Shown here: positions 17,093 to 24,688 of the stretch, in pieces
Position numbering within the stretch: the stretch's first letter is position 1
Layout of the letters: each line of letters starts with the position of its first letter
NCBI GenBank assembly: GCA_013042375.1
Contig: JABDQH010000110.1
Location: 1 to 47,896 of the forward strand
Reading direction: 5' to 3'
Length of the DNA stretch: 47,896 nt
Origin: Woeseiaceae bacterium
GTDB lineage: Bacteria; Pseudomonadota; Gammaproteobacteria; Steroidobacterales; Woeseiaceae
Translations under genes and position numbers: made by a program
The notes under the pieces: model-generated
Database searches by the model: none
The model's input: only the letters and a program-made list of their open reading frames with translations
What the model was told of the DNA's origin: nothing

Positions 17093-17977
17093 CTAATCCC
17101 CGTTGATGAAATAATCGACGAGGCGCCTCGCTATCGAGATCGTGAACGGCAGGCCGACGTCGCCGGACTTCAGTTCGTCCCGCGTAAACCAGCGGGCGTC
17201 CTCGAGTTCGCCGTCGTTCAGGCGAACGTCCTCGGATGTCGCCTCGGCCACAAAGCCGAGCATCAGCGACGACGGGAACGGCCAGGGCTGGGAACTGTGG
17301 TAGTGCACGTCGCCGACGCGAATATTGGTTTCCTCGTAGACCTCGCGTCGCACCGCATCCTCGAGCGACTCGCCCGGTTCGACGAACCCCGCGATCGTCG
17401 AGTAGCGTCCCGCAGGCCAGCTCGCCTGGCGGCCGAGCAGGCACTTATCGCCCTGGCGCACGAGGACGATGATCGCCGGGTCGGTGCGCGGAAAAATGGA
17501 CTGGTGGCACTCGGGATTGCAGCAGCGTCGTGAATTTCCTCCGGCTTCGGGAACCGATGCCGAGCCGCACTGCGGGCAATACAGTGTCGCGCCGTTCCAT
17601 AGCACGAGCGCGCGCGCGTGGGCGGCGAGATTCGCCTCGTCGGGTGGCAGGGCCGTGCCGACAAAGCGCAGGTCCCGGAACTCGCCGATATCGGCGTAGG
17701 GCATATCGACGTCGCGGCTGATCGCGACGGCAAAGGCCGGCTGCTGGCGGAACAGGCCGAGGAATATGACGTCGTCGCCGAGGTGTTCCTCGACCATCGA
17801 TCGCCGCAGCAGTATCGCGCGCGGCGGATCGCCGCCGATCAGGCAGCGATCCCCCCAGACCGGCACGAAGCGCGTATCGGCATGCGACAGCGCCTCGGCC
17901 AGCCAGTCGGGATCCTTGCGTCGTTCGCCGCTGCGATCAACGAAGGCGCCGGCGAAGACATTCGGGTCTTGCGTCAA
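17093..17977 (-). CDS. nudC: NADH pyrophosphatase / RNA decapping hydrolase NudC
   Basis: Hydrolyses NAD(H) to NMN(H) and AMP and removes NAD caps from RNA. The 294-residue protein has a four-Cys zinc ribbon (CPQCGS, then CCNPEC), the Nudix box [23 protein letters not shown] (key residues G, E, R-E-V-x-E-E) and the NudC-specific [14 protein letters not shown]. The start is a TTG at 17977 that overlaps the mscL TGA (TTGA), suggesting coupled translation at a low rate. No ATG occurs near the expected start. Confidence 0.93.
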   Translation of the reverse strand: MTQDPNVFAGAFVDRSGERRKDPDWLAEALSHADTRFVPVWGDRCLIGGDPPRAILLRRSMVEEHLGDDVIFLGLFRQQPAFAVAISRDVDMPYADIGEFRDLRFVGTALPPDEANLAAHARALVLWNGATLYCPQCGSASVPEAGGNSRRCCNPECHQSIFPRTDPAIIVLVRQGDKCLLGRQASWPAGRYSTIAGFVEPGESLEDAVRREVYEETNIRVGDVHYHSSQPWPFPSSLMLGFVAEATSEDVRLNDGELEDARWFTRDELKSGDVGLPFTISIARRLVDYFINGD

Positions 17978-18360
17978 TTCTTGCTAAGCAGGTCGCGAAT
18001 CTCGGTCAGGAGCTTCTCTTCTTTCGAGGGCTCGGGTGGTGCGGCCGGCTTCTCCTCTTCTTTCTTCTTCATCGAGTTCATGCCCTTGACCACCATGAAG
18101 ATCGCGAAGGCGATGATCACAAAATCGAGTACGTTGTTGACGAACAAGCCGTAGTTGATCGAAGCGGCTTCCTCGCCTTCGCCCAGCATGATGGCGAGAT
18201 CGGAAAAATCCACGCCTCCCAAAGCCATGCCGATCGGCGGCATGAGCACGTCATTGACGAACGATGACACGATCTTGCCGAACGCCCCGCCGATGACGAT
18301 ACCGACGGCCATGTCGATGACGTTGCCGCGCATCGCAAATTCTTTGAATTCTTTTAGCAT
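17974..18360 (-). CDS. mscL: Large-conductance mechanosensitive channel MscL
   Basis: A 128-residue inner membrane channel that opens on hypo-osmotic shock. It has the amphipathic N-terminal helix ([13 protein letters not shown]), the first transmembrane pore helix with [18 protein letters not shown], a periplasmic loop, the second helix ([19 protein letters not shown]) and a charged C-terminal bundle (KKKEEEKPA then [12 protein letters not shown]). It lies 21 bases after the FlhC-like gene and overlaps nudC. Confidence 0.97.
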   Translation of the reverse strand: MLKEFKEFAMRGNVIDMAVGIVIGGAFGKIVSSFVNDVLMPPIGMALGGVDFSDLAIMLGEGEEAASINYGLFVNNVLDFVIIAFAIFMVVKGMNSMKKKEEEKPAAPPEPSKEEKLLTEIRDLLSKN

Positions 18361-18381
18361 CTGGTCTAACTCCCCAAGTCG

Positions 18382-18978
18382 TTATGTTTCTTGCACGAAC
18401 GATTCGTGCGCGCCAAGTGTACCGGAAGCGGCCGCGGTTATGCAGGCGGGGCAGGCCGCCTCGTCGAGCGCGTAGGCATCCTGTACGTAGCGGGCGTCGC
18501 AGGAGCCGCAGCTGGCGAGGTAGAGCTCGTCGTTCCAGGAAATGCAGTGCAACAGGTTCCAGGCCCACTCGAAGTTGAGCTTCGCGTCGGCGTGCAGCAC
18601 GAGGTAGGTCTCATAGGCGCGGCACAGGCGGTGCCCGAACTCGACGCCGGGACGCGGCCAGCAGGCGTGGACGTTGTCGTCCTCGTCGATACGAATCAGC
18701 AGGCTCGCACAGTACAAAGCGACCAGCGTCGTCGCCTGCAGCTGGTGAGCCGGGTTCTTGACGTAGTACTGCACCTGGCGAGGCGACTTGCCGCGGCGGC
18801 GGCGGACATGGGTCTTGCCACCGTTCAGGAAATAGGTGGCGAACAGCTTGCGAATGCGGTCGTCCGAGAGCCCCGTGCACTCGCGAATCGTGCGCGTGCG
18901 TGCCTCGTGACGGATCATGCGCAGGGCCAGTTCGAACTGGCTTCTTTCTCCGGCGTAGCGGTCGTCGGTGAGTCTCAT
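18382..18978 (-). CDS. FlhC-family transcriptional regulator (orphan)
   Basis: A 198-residue protein matching the layout of FlhC, the DNA-binding partner in the FlhD4C2 flagellar master activator. An N-terminal helix-turn-helix-like part (FELALRMIRHEARTRTI, then LSDDRIRKLFATY) is followed by an all-helical region. The C-terminal zinc site has CGSC and CPAC separated by 15 residues, close to the spacing in E. coli FlhC. No flagellar genes are nearby. It is instead the first gene of a run with mscL, nudC and an NRDE gene, and it diverges from a possible FlhD-like gene across an AT-rich spacer. The start ATG at 18978 has an AAGG six bases upstream. It may control something other than motility. 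Confidence 0.75.
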   Translation of the reverse strand: MRLTDDRYAGERSQFELALRMIRHEARTRTIRECTGLSDDRIRKLFATYFLNGGKTHVRRRRGKSPRQVQYYVKNPAHQLQATTLVALYCASLLIRIDEDDNVHACWPRPGVEFGHRLCRAYETYLVLHADAKLNFEWAWNLLHCISWNDELYLASCGSCDARYVQDAYALDEAACPACITAAASGTLGAHESFVQET

Positions 18979-19117
18979 AAGTTGCCTTTTATGCTAGTAT
19001 TAGACCATATACGTAATAATCATACGGTATAACATCCATACATGGTCCACAATTCCAAAATATAGTAATTCGAACAACCGTCGAAAAACAGGCGGGACGC
19101 CATTCAAGGGGGGACGT
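18979..19117. promoter_or_regulatory. AT-rich divergent control region between FlhC-like and FlhD-like genes
   Basis: This spacer is clearly richer in A and T than its surroundings. It contains several short inverted segments, for example GACCAT near 19003 and ATGGTC near 19042, and ATACGTA near CATACGGTAT. A -10-like TATAGT lies in CAAAATATAGTAATTC for the rightward gene, and a strong GGGGGG precedes the 19118 ATG. Shared regulation of both genes is likely, but no known operator is recognised. Confidence 0.45.
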
Positions 19118-19735
19118 ATGGAGTACGAGGGTCTGACGAGCGACGACCTGGCAAACGTCCGGGCGCTGAATCGCGCCTGGCTCGATATCTCGAAGGTCGG
19201 CTCGCGGCAGCTCAGCGAGTTGTCGTCGCGGCGTCTCGATCGCATCGCCGCAGCGCCGTTCCTGTTGTTTTCCTTGCGTGAGAAAGATCTGGCCCTGTGG
19301 GAACGCCTCCTCACCGACAATGCGCAGCGGGACCTGTTTCACCGCAGCGCAAACCTGGCCGGAGGCCTGCGGCACCTGCAGGCGACTGCCATCGCGTTCC
19401 TGTGGGCGCTGGCGCGCCGCAATCCCTATGCTGCGCGGCTCATCAGCGACGCACCGCTGTACTGGTGCGAGCGCATCGCCTCGGCGACGCTCATCCAGGC
19501 GACGGCCGCCGCGGCGCAGCAGGAATTGGCCGCTGCCCGTATTCAGAGCGACTCGCCCGAATACCGACGATTTATATTGCGCGGCAGCAGCGCTGTGCGC
19601 GACGCGCGCGAATTTGCCCATATCACGACGCTGCAGTCGCTGCTGACCGGTACCGGGGCTGCGCGCCATGGTCGGCTGCCGGCCGCAGCCTGCCGTATGA
19701 CTCGCGTTGCGAAGAACGTGGCTGACAAGCTGTGA
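19118..19735 (+). CDS. Possible distant FlhD-like regulator
   Basis: A helical 205-residue protein without an obvious named domain. Residues about 10-60 (DLANVRALNRAWLDISKVGS, then QLSELSSRRLDRIAA and FLLFSLRE) follow the pattern of FlhD, where an N-terminal helix is followed by L..L....+..+A..P.L+..LR. Beyond this it carries about 110 further residues rich in Ala, Leu and Arg that FlhD (about 115 residues) lacks. The divergent arrangement with an FlhC-family gene supports a partner relationship, but the sequence evidence alone is weak. It could equally be an unrelated helical protein. ATG at 19118 follows a GGGGGG site. Confidence 0.5.
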   Translation: MEYEGLTSDDLANVRALNRAWLDISKVGSRQLSELSSRRLDRIAAAPFLLFSLREKDLALWERLLTDNAQRDLFHRSANLAGGLRHLQATAIAFLWALARRNPYAARLISDAPLYWCERIASATLIQATAAAAQQELAAARIQSDSPEYRRFILRGSSAVRDAREFAHITTLQSLLTGTGAARHGRLPAAACRMTRVAKNVADKL

Positions 19736-19753
19736 CGATCGGCGACACGCGGT

Positions 19754-19759
19754 TACAAT
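19754..19759 (+). promoter_or_regulatory. -10-like box TACAAT close to the ABC ATPase start
   Basis: TACAAT at 19754-19759 lies ten bases before the ATG at 19770. Transcription starting about seven bases after the box would give a leader of only a few bases. No clear -35 hexamer or Shine-Dalgarno sequence is visible, so a leaderless or near-leaderless message is possible. Confidence 0.4.
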
Positions 19760-19769
19760 ACGCGGCGCC

Positions 19770-20693
19770 ATGCAAGCCCTGTCGATCAAAAACCTCTCCA
19801 AGACCTACGCCAACGGCAACCAGGCGCTGAAGGGCATCGACCTGTCCGTCGAGGAGGGCGATTTCTACGCGCTGCTGGGACCGAACGGCGCGGGCAAGAC
19901 CACGGCGATCGGCATTATTTCCTCGCTCGTGAACAAGACCGGCGGCGAGGTCGAGATCTTCGGCCATAACATCGACACGGATCTCGAAGCGGCCAAGGCC
20001 TGTCTCGGCATCGTGCCCCAGGAAATCAACCTGAACCTGTGGGAGACGGTCGGCAATACCGTTACCAACCAGGCCGGCTACTACGGTATCGGCGGCAAGC
20101 TGGCGAAGGAACGCGTCGAGAAGTACCTGCGCGCGCTGCGTCTCTGGGATCGGCGCAATGATGCAGCCCGCAGCCTCTCGGGCGGCATGAAGCGCCGCCT
20201 CATGATCGCGCGCGCACTCGTGCACGAACCGAAACTCCTGATCCTCGACGAGCCGACCGCGGGTGTCGACATCGAGATCCGGCGTTCCATGTGGGATTAC
20301 CTGCGCGAGATCAACGAAGCCGGCACGACGATTATCCTGACGACGCATTACCTCGAGGAGGCGGAATCCTTGTGTCGGGATATCGCGATAATCGACGAGG
20401 GCCGCATCATCGAGGATGCGCGTATGAGTGAGATCCTGCGCCGCCTGCACCGCGAAGTGTTCGTCCTGAGCCTCAAGAACGAGCTGCACGAGGCGCCGCT
20501 GCTGAATGGCTTCGAGACGCGCCTCCGCGACGACGGCGAGCTCGAGGTCGAGAAGGGGCCGAACTCCGAAATGAACGACCTCTTCGCACAGCTGCAGGAC
20601 AAGGGCATTCACGTCGCGAGTCTCAGGAACAAGGTCAACCGGCTCGAGGAGATGTTCATGAAGCTCGTCGAAGGCAAGGAAGCGCCCGCGTGA
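19770..20693 (+). CDS. ABC-2 type exporter, ATP-binding subunit
   Basis: A 307-residue ATPase of the YadG/drug-exporter type. It has Walker A GPNGAGKTT, Q-loop VPQE, signature LSGGMKRRL, Walker B LLILDEPTAGVD and switch His in TTHYLEEAE. The C-terminal extension is typical of ATPases paired with a separate ABC-2 permease. ATG at 19770 is taken because residues before it do not match the family. It is followed by the permease gene with a GTGA overlap. The substrate is unknown. Confidence 0.94.
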   Translation: MQALSIKNLSKTYANGNQALKGIDLSVEEGDFYALLGPNGAGKTTAIGIISSLVNKTGGEVEIFGHNIDTDLEAAKACLGIVPQEINLNLWETVGNTVTNQAGYYGIGGKLAKERVEKYLRALRLWDRRNDAARSLSGGMKRRLMIARALVHEPKLLILDEPTAGVDIEIRRSMWDYLREINEAGTTIILTTHYLEEAESLCRDIAIIDEGRIIEDARMSEILRRLHREVFVLSLKNELHEAPLLNGFETRLRDDGELEVEKGPNSEMNDLFAQLQDKGIHVASLRNKVNRLEEMFMKLVEGKEAPA

Positions 20694-21463
20694 ACATCGC
20701 GCTGAATCTCGTCGCCGCGAAGACGATCGTGCGCAAGGAAATGGTGCGCGTGTTGCGCATCTGGGTGCAGACGATCGTGCCGCCTGCGATCACGATGACG
20801 CTGTATTTCATCATCTTCGGCAACCTGATCGGGCGGCGTATCGGCACCATGGATGGTTTCGACTACATGCAGTACATCGCGCCGGGCCTGATCATGATGT
20901 CGGTCATCACCAATTCCTACGGCAACGTCGTGTCCTCTTTTTTCGGCGCCAAGTTCGGCCGCCACGTCGAGGAAATGCTGGTCGCGCCGATGTCTTACGC
21001 GACCATCATCGTCGGCCATGTCGCAGGCGGCGTCCTGCGCGGTCTGCTCGTCGGTTCTCTCGTTACGATCATCGCGCTGTTCTTCACGCGGCTCGAGGTG
21101 GCGCATCCGTTCATTACGATCTCGATCGTGTTGCTGTCCTCGATCGTGTTTTCGCTGGCCGGCTTCATCAACGCTGTGTTTGCGAGGAAGTTCGATGACA
21201 TCTCGATCGTACCGACCTTCGTCCTGACGCCGCTGACGTATCTCGGCGGCGTCTTCTATTCGATCTCGCTGCTGCCCGAGTTGTGGCAGAACGTGTCCAA
21301 GGCCAACCCGATTCTCTACATGGTCAACGCGTTTCGCTACGGCATCCTGGGCACGTCCGATATCGGCATCGGCCAGGCCTATGTGATCCTGATCGTGTTC
21401 GTCGTCCTGCTGTTCTCGGGTTGCATGTACCTGATGAAGCGCGGCATCGGGATCAGGGAGTAA
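20690..21463 (+). CDS. ABC-2 type exporter, permease subunit
   Basis: A 257-residue inner membrane protein of the YadH family with about six transmembrane segments. An example is AITMTLYFIIFGNLIG, and the C-terminal helix is AYVILIVFVVLLFSGCMYLM. The family region PLTYLGGVFYSISLLPELWQ is intact, as is NPILYMVNAFRYG. The GTG start at 20690 overlaps the ATPase stop (GTGA). With the preceding ATPase it forms a two-gene exporter of unknown substrate. Confidence 0.93.
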   Translation: MNIALNLVAAKTIVRKEMVRVLRIWVQTIVPPAITMTLYFIIFGNLIGRRIGTMDGFDYMQYIAPGLIMMSVITNSYGNVVSSFFGAKFGRHVEEMLVAPMSYATIIVGHVAGGVLRGLLVGSLVTIIALFFTRLEVAHPFITISIVLLSSIVFSLAGFINAVFARKFDDISIVPTFVLTPLTYLGGVFYSISLLPELWQNVSKANPILYMVNAFRYGILGTSDIGIGQAYVILIVFVVLLFSGCMYLMKRGIGIRE

Positions 21464-21476
21464 GGGAGGCCCTGGC

Positions 21477-22145
21477 ATGTGCGGCCGTTTCGCTTTTTAC
21501 TCGCCCAGCGAAGCCGCCGCTGCATTGTTCGGCGTGTCGACGGACATCGGGGTCGAGCCGCGCTACAACATCGCACCCACGCAGTATCTCGCCGCGATCC
21601 GCAACGCCGAAAGCGACGGCCGGGAGCTCGTCATGCTGCGCTGGGGCCTCGTGCCGTTCTGGGCGAAAGACCCTGCCATCGGCAATCGCATGATCAACGC
21701 GCGCGCCGAGACCGTCGCCGAGAAGCCGTCCTACCGGAACGCCTACAAGCATCGGCGCTGCATCGTGCTGGCCGACGGTTTCTATGAGTGGCGCCGCCAG
21801 GGCGAGGCCAAGACGCCTTACTTCATCTCTCTCGCGAGCGGCCAGCCGTTTGCGCTGGCCGGCCTGTGGGAGAACTGGCAGGACAAGGAAAGCGCTGAGT
21901 CGCTGCAGACCACGACGCTGATCACGACCGACGCGAACGAATTCATGCAGCCGCTGCACCATCGCATGCCGGTAATCCTGGAAGCGAGTTCGGCCACCGA
22001 CTGGCTCGCCGGGTCGAACGAACTGCTCGACGATGTTGCCTCGATCACACCGCCGCTGCAGGCGTGGCCTGTCGATCGGCGCGTCAACAACGCGCGTAAC
22101 GAGGGCGAGGACCTAGTCCGCGCGGTTGGCGACGTCCTGAGCTGA
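21477..22145 (+). CDS. SRAP-domain protein (YedK/HMCES, abasic-site DNA-protein crosslink)
   Basis: A 222-residue protein of the family that protects abasic sites in single-stranded DNA by covalent attachment of Cys2. Met-Cys2 is intact (MCGRFAFYS), so the initiator Met must be removed. Other conserved parts are YNIAPTQ, LRWGLVPFWAKD, MINARAET, LADGFYEWRR with the catalytic Glu, and LHHRMPVIL with the catalytic His. Its last 33 bases overlap the 3' end of the convergent FakA-FakB fusion gene. Confidence 0.95.
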   Translation: MCGRFAFYSPSEAAAALFGVSTDIGVEPRYNIAPTQYLAAIRNAESDGRELVMLRWGLVPFWAKDPAIGNRMINARAETVAEKPSYRNAYKHRRCIVLADGFYEWRRQGEAKTPYFISLASGQPFALAGLWENWQDKESAESLQTTTLITTDANEFMQPLHHRMPVILEASSATDWLAGSNELLDDVASITPPLQAWPVDRRVNNARNEGEDLVRAVGDVLS

Positions 22146-23951
22146 CAGCCAGGGACGTATCGCGACCAGCAGGGTGCCCGGCCCGCCGTGCACGCCGATC
22201 GCGGGGCTGAGCCCGAGAACGCCGATCCGGCGGATGTCGGGAATCCGCGCTTTGAGGTGTTTTTCGAGTTCCAGCGCGTCAGCTTCGCAGACCGCGTGAC
22301 CGACGCCGATCTCGACGGGGCCGAGCGGTGCGCGCCTCGCGACGTGGCGGGCAAAACGCTCGATGCGCCTTTTCTTGCCAAACAGCGTGCCGCTCAGGCT
22401 GATCTTACCTTCCCGGGTCGTACAGATAACGGGCGTAAGGCCCAGCGCCTCGGCGATCGTGCGGACCCAGGCCGGCAGCCGCCCGCCGCGTACCGCGTAA
22501 CGCAGATTGCTGAGAATCGCGAACGTGGCCGCCGTTGGCACCTGCGACTCGACTGCCGCGAGCGTGGTCTGAGCGTCGACACCGGCCGCGGCGCATTCGG
22601 CCGCCAGCACGGCGAGCTGGCCCTGCGCCAGCGAGGCGTTGCGCGTATCGACGACGTGAATCTTCCCCGGCGCGTCGACGCGCGACGCGGCCAGGCGAGC
22701 GGCTTCATAAGTGCCGCTGGCGGCACTCGTGAGGTTGACCGAGATCACGTCCTCGAAGTGGCTGGCGAGGAACTGGAATGTGCGGCGGAAGTCGCCGGGG
22801 GCGGGCTGGGAAGTCGTCGGGTGATGCGGATTGTTTGCAAGCTCCTCGTAGAACTCGTCGATCGTGATGCTGAGCTTGTCGAGGTAGCCGTGGTCGCCGA
22901 ACTGGATGCGCGTCGGCACCATGTGAATATCGAGGCGCTCCATGTCTGCCTCGCTGATGTCGGCACCGGAGTCCACGACGACGGCAAATTTTCGCTTGCC
23001 GTCATGCGTCGCGTGCTGCTGCCGATGCATGTCGTCGGCCTTCTCCTTGCTGAGCTCGCCGAAACGCCGGGCCGTTTCGAAGACCGTTTCCGGGTCGTCG
23101 ACGTGCACGTGGATCTTGGCCTTGCGCTTGCTGCCGGCCAGTACGATCGAGTCGCCGATCTCAGCCAGCGCCTCGCGCAGCTTGCGGCGGTTGATGTCGT
23201 GGCCCGTGACCATACATTCGGTGCAGTAACGGTATTGCGAGACGTTGTCGGCTTCCGAGAACTCGACGACGGCCTCGACCGACTTCGCCAGCGAGGCATT
23301 GGGCAGCGGCGCCTCGGTGCCGTCGGCGAAGTACTCGGCCATGCCGGCGACGAGCTCGGCAAAGCCCGCGGCCCCGGCATCGACGACGCCGGCTTTCTTT
23401 AGCACGTCGAGCTGGTTCGGCGTGTCGGCGAGGGCCGTTTCCACGTGATCCCGCGCGCGCGCGAGCACGGCATGGAACGCGGCATCGGGGTCCGACTTGA
23501 GCTGCTGCGAGATGCTGCGGGCAAACGCCGCGATCACCGACAGGATCGTGCCCTCGCGCGGCTTCGACAATGCATCGTGGGCGTATTCGTTGCCGAGACT
23601 GACGGCCTTCGCAAACGTGTACGTCGTGAACCGCGTGATCTCGCCGGCCGCATCGCTGAGGCCCTGGAAGAACTGCGCGACGATGGCGCCCGAGTTGCCG
23701 CGCGAGCCGTCGAGCAGTGCGTCGGCGATCGCGGCGAGCATCGTGCCCAGGTGCTTCTCGCCCGGACGATTAAGCACCGGCAGCGCGGCGCCGAGCGACA
23801 GTCCCATGTTGGTGCCCGTATCGCTGTCGGCCACAGGAAAAACGTTGATTTTATTGAGAAAATCCTGCTTGGCAAGGACGCGGTGTATGCCGGACCGCAG
23901 CGCCGCGGCCAGCGTGTCTCCTGCGACGTGTTTTTCTACATGGCCGGCCAA
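22113..23951 (-). CDS. Fatty-acid kinase fusion: FakA (DAK2) plus FakB (DegV) in one chain
   Basis: A 612-residue protein. Residues 1-200 form a DAK2 kinase domain with NVFPVADSDTGTNM (36-49; Asp42 and Asp44 for Mg) and GSRGNSGAI (82-90). Residues about 200-310 match the FakA middle domain, with Cys243, His281 and His283 corresponding to the zinc and phosphotransfer residues Cys240, His282 and His284 of the S. aureus protein. Residues 321-612 are a DegV/FakB fatty-acid-binding domain: VVVDSGADIS, TTSQPAPGDF, NLTSAASGTYEA and LSNLRYAVRGGRLP. In Firmicutes FakA and FakB are separate proteins. The fusion suggests acyl-phosphate made in cis from exogenous fatty acids. The TTG start at 23951 gives the expected N-terminus; no ATG is available. 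It is the last gene after exeA and gspB. Confidence 0.93.
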   Translation of the reverse strand: MAGHVEKHVAGDTLAAALRSGIHRVLAKQDFLNKINVFPVADSDTGTNMGLSLGAALPVLNRPGEKHLGTMLAAIADALLDGSRGNSGAIVAQFFQGLSDAAGEITRFTTYTFAKAVSLGNEYAHDALSKPREGTILSVIAAFARSISQQLKSDPDAAFHAVLARARDHVETALADTPNQLDVLKKAGVVDAGAAGFAELVAGMAEYFADGTEAPLPNASLAKSVEAVVEFSEADNVSQYRYCTECMVTGHDINRRKLREALAEIGDSIVLAGSKRKAKIHVHVDDPETVFETARRFGELSKEKADDMHRQQHATHDGKRKFAVVVDSGADISEADMERLDIHMVPTRIQFGDHGYLDKLSITIDEFYEELANNPHHPTTSQPAPGDFRRTFQFLASHFEDVISVNLTSAASGTYEAARLAASRVDAPGKIHVVDTRNASLAQGQLAVLAAECAAAGVDAQTTLAAVESQVPTAATFAILSNLRYAVRGGRLPAWVRTIAEALGLTPVICTTREGKISLSGTLFGKKRRIERFARHVARRAPLGPVEIGVGHAVCEADALELEKHLKARIPDIRRIGVLGLSPAIGVHGGPGTLLVAIRPWLSAQDVANRAD

Positions 23952-23959
23952 ACGAACGC

Positions 23960-24685
23960 CTAGTCGCGCCGTACCAGGAAGGTCGTGCCGTTGTGGCTCA
24001 GCACGACGCCGTCAACCGTAATCTCCTCGACGAGCGGTCCCTCTGCCAGGCGTGCACCTTCGTTGTACTTCGTCATGTTGATGAACACGAAGCGGTCCGC
24101 CGCGTTCTCTGCAAAGACGTGAATGTCGACGTGCAGTTCGCCGACGTTGACGAGGCCGTTCGCCATGACCTCGTGAATCGTTGGCAGCAGGGCGGTGTTG
24201 GTGGCTCTCGATGCGGCAGCGGAGGAACCGGTGGGAGCGGCGGAACCGGTGGGAGCGGCTTTAGCCGCGAATTGACTCGGGCCTGAAGGCCCTCCCACAG
24301 AAGGCCCTCCAACGTCCTCCGGCGCCACGTCGTCACGCGGCAGTTCCGCCTCGCGCGCGGCGGCAAGCCGGTCGGCGAAGTCTTCACTCGCCTGCGCGGG
24401 TTCCTCCTGAACGGGTTCGTCGGTTGCGGCCGGCACGGACTCGATGACGGGTGACGCGAGCGCATCTGCGGGTTCGGCGTCGGACGTTGCTGGCCGCACC
24501 CCTGAGCGCATCATGATGCCGGCCAGTACCATGAGATTGATCAGCAACAGGGCGCCGAGGACCCACAGCCAGGCCGGCGGACCTTCGCGCCGCTCACCGC
24601 TCGTCGGCACGTTGACGAATTCGGCCGAACCCTGTTCCTGGCGCTCCGTTTCCGACTTCTTCAGTGCATCGAGTATGAACGACAT
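23960..24685 (-). CDS. gspB: GspB-like general secretion / pilus biogenesis protein
   Basis: A 241-residue protein starting with MSFILDALKKSETERQ, the signature of GspB/ExeB. A transmembrane helix (about 38-60) anchors a periplasmic part that ends in a GspB-type domain with HEVMANGLVNVGELHVDIHVF and VVLSHNGTTFLVRRD. With ExeA this family inserts the type II secretion secretin through the peptidoglycan. The linker between about residues 125 and 165 is low complexity (Gly, Pro, Ser, Ala) and is encoded by a REP-like repeat (24226-24310). The gene starts three bases after the exeA stop. No other type II secretion gene is present here. Confidence 0.88.
   Translation of the reverse strand: MSFILDALKKSETERQEQGSAEFVNVPTSGERREGPPAWLWVLGALLLINLMVLAGIMMRSGVRPATSDAEPADALASPVIESVPAATDEPVQEEPAQASEDFADRLAAAREAELPRDDVAPEDVGGPSVGGPSGPSQFAAKAAPTGSAAPTGSSAAASRATNTALLPTIHEVMANGLVNVGELHVDIHVFAENAADRFVFINMTKYNEGARLAEGPLVEEITVDGVVLSHNGTTFLVRRD
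24226..24310. repeat. REP-like repeat inside the gspB coding region
   Basis: The plus strand reads GTGGGAGCGGCTTTAGCCGC (24249-24268), a 7-base spacer region AATTGACT, then GGGCCTGAAGGCCCTCCCAC (about 24279-24298). GCGGC-TTTA-GCCGC and GGGCCT-GA-AGGCCC are two small hairpins, and GTGGGAG/CTCCCAC pair the ends. This is the structure of Pseudomonas/Xanthomonas-type REP elements. AACCGGTGGGAGCGG is duplicated with an 18-base period (24226 and 24244), and GAAGGCCCTCC is duplicated at the other edge. The element keeps the reading frame of gspB. Confidence 0.75.
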
Positions 24686-24688
24686 GTA

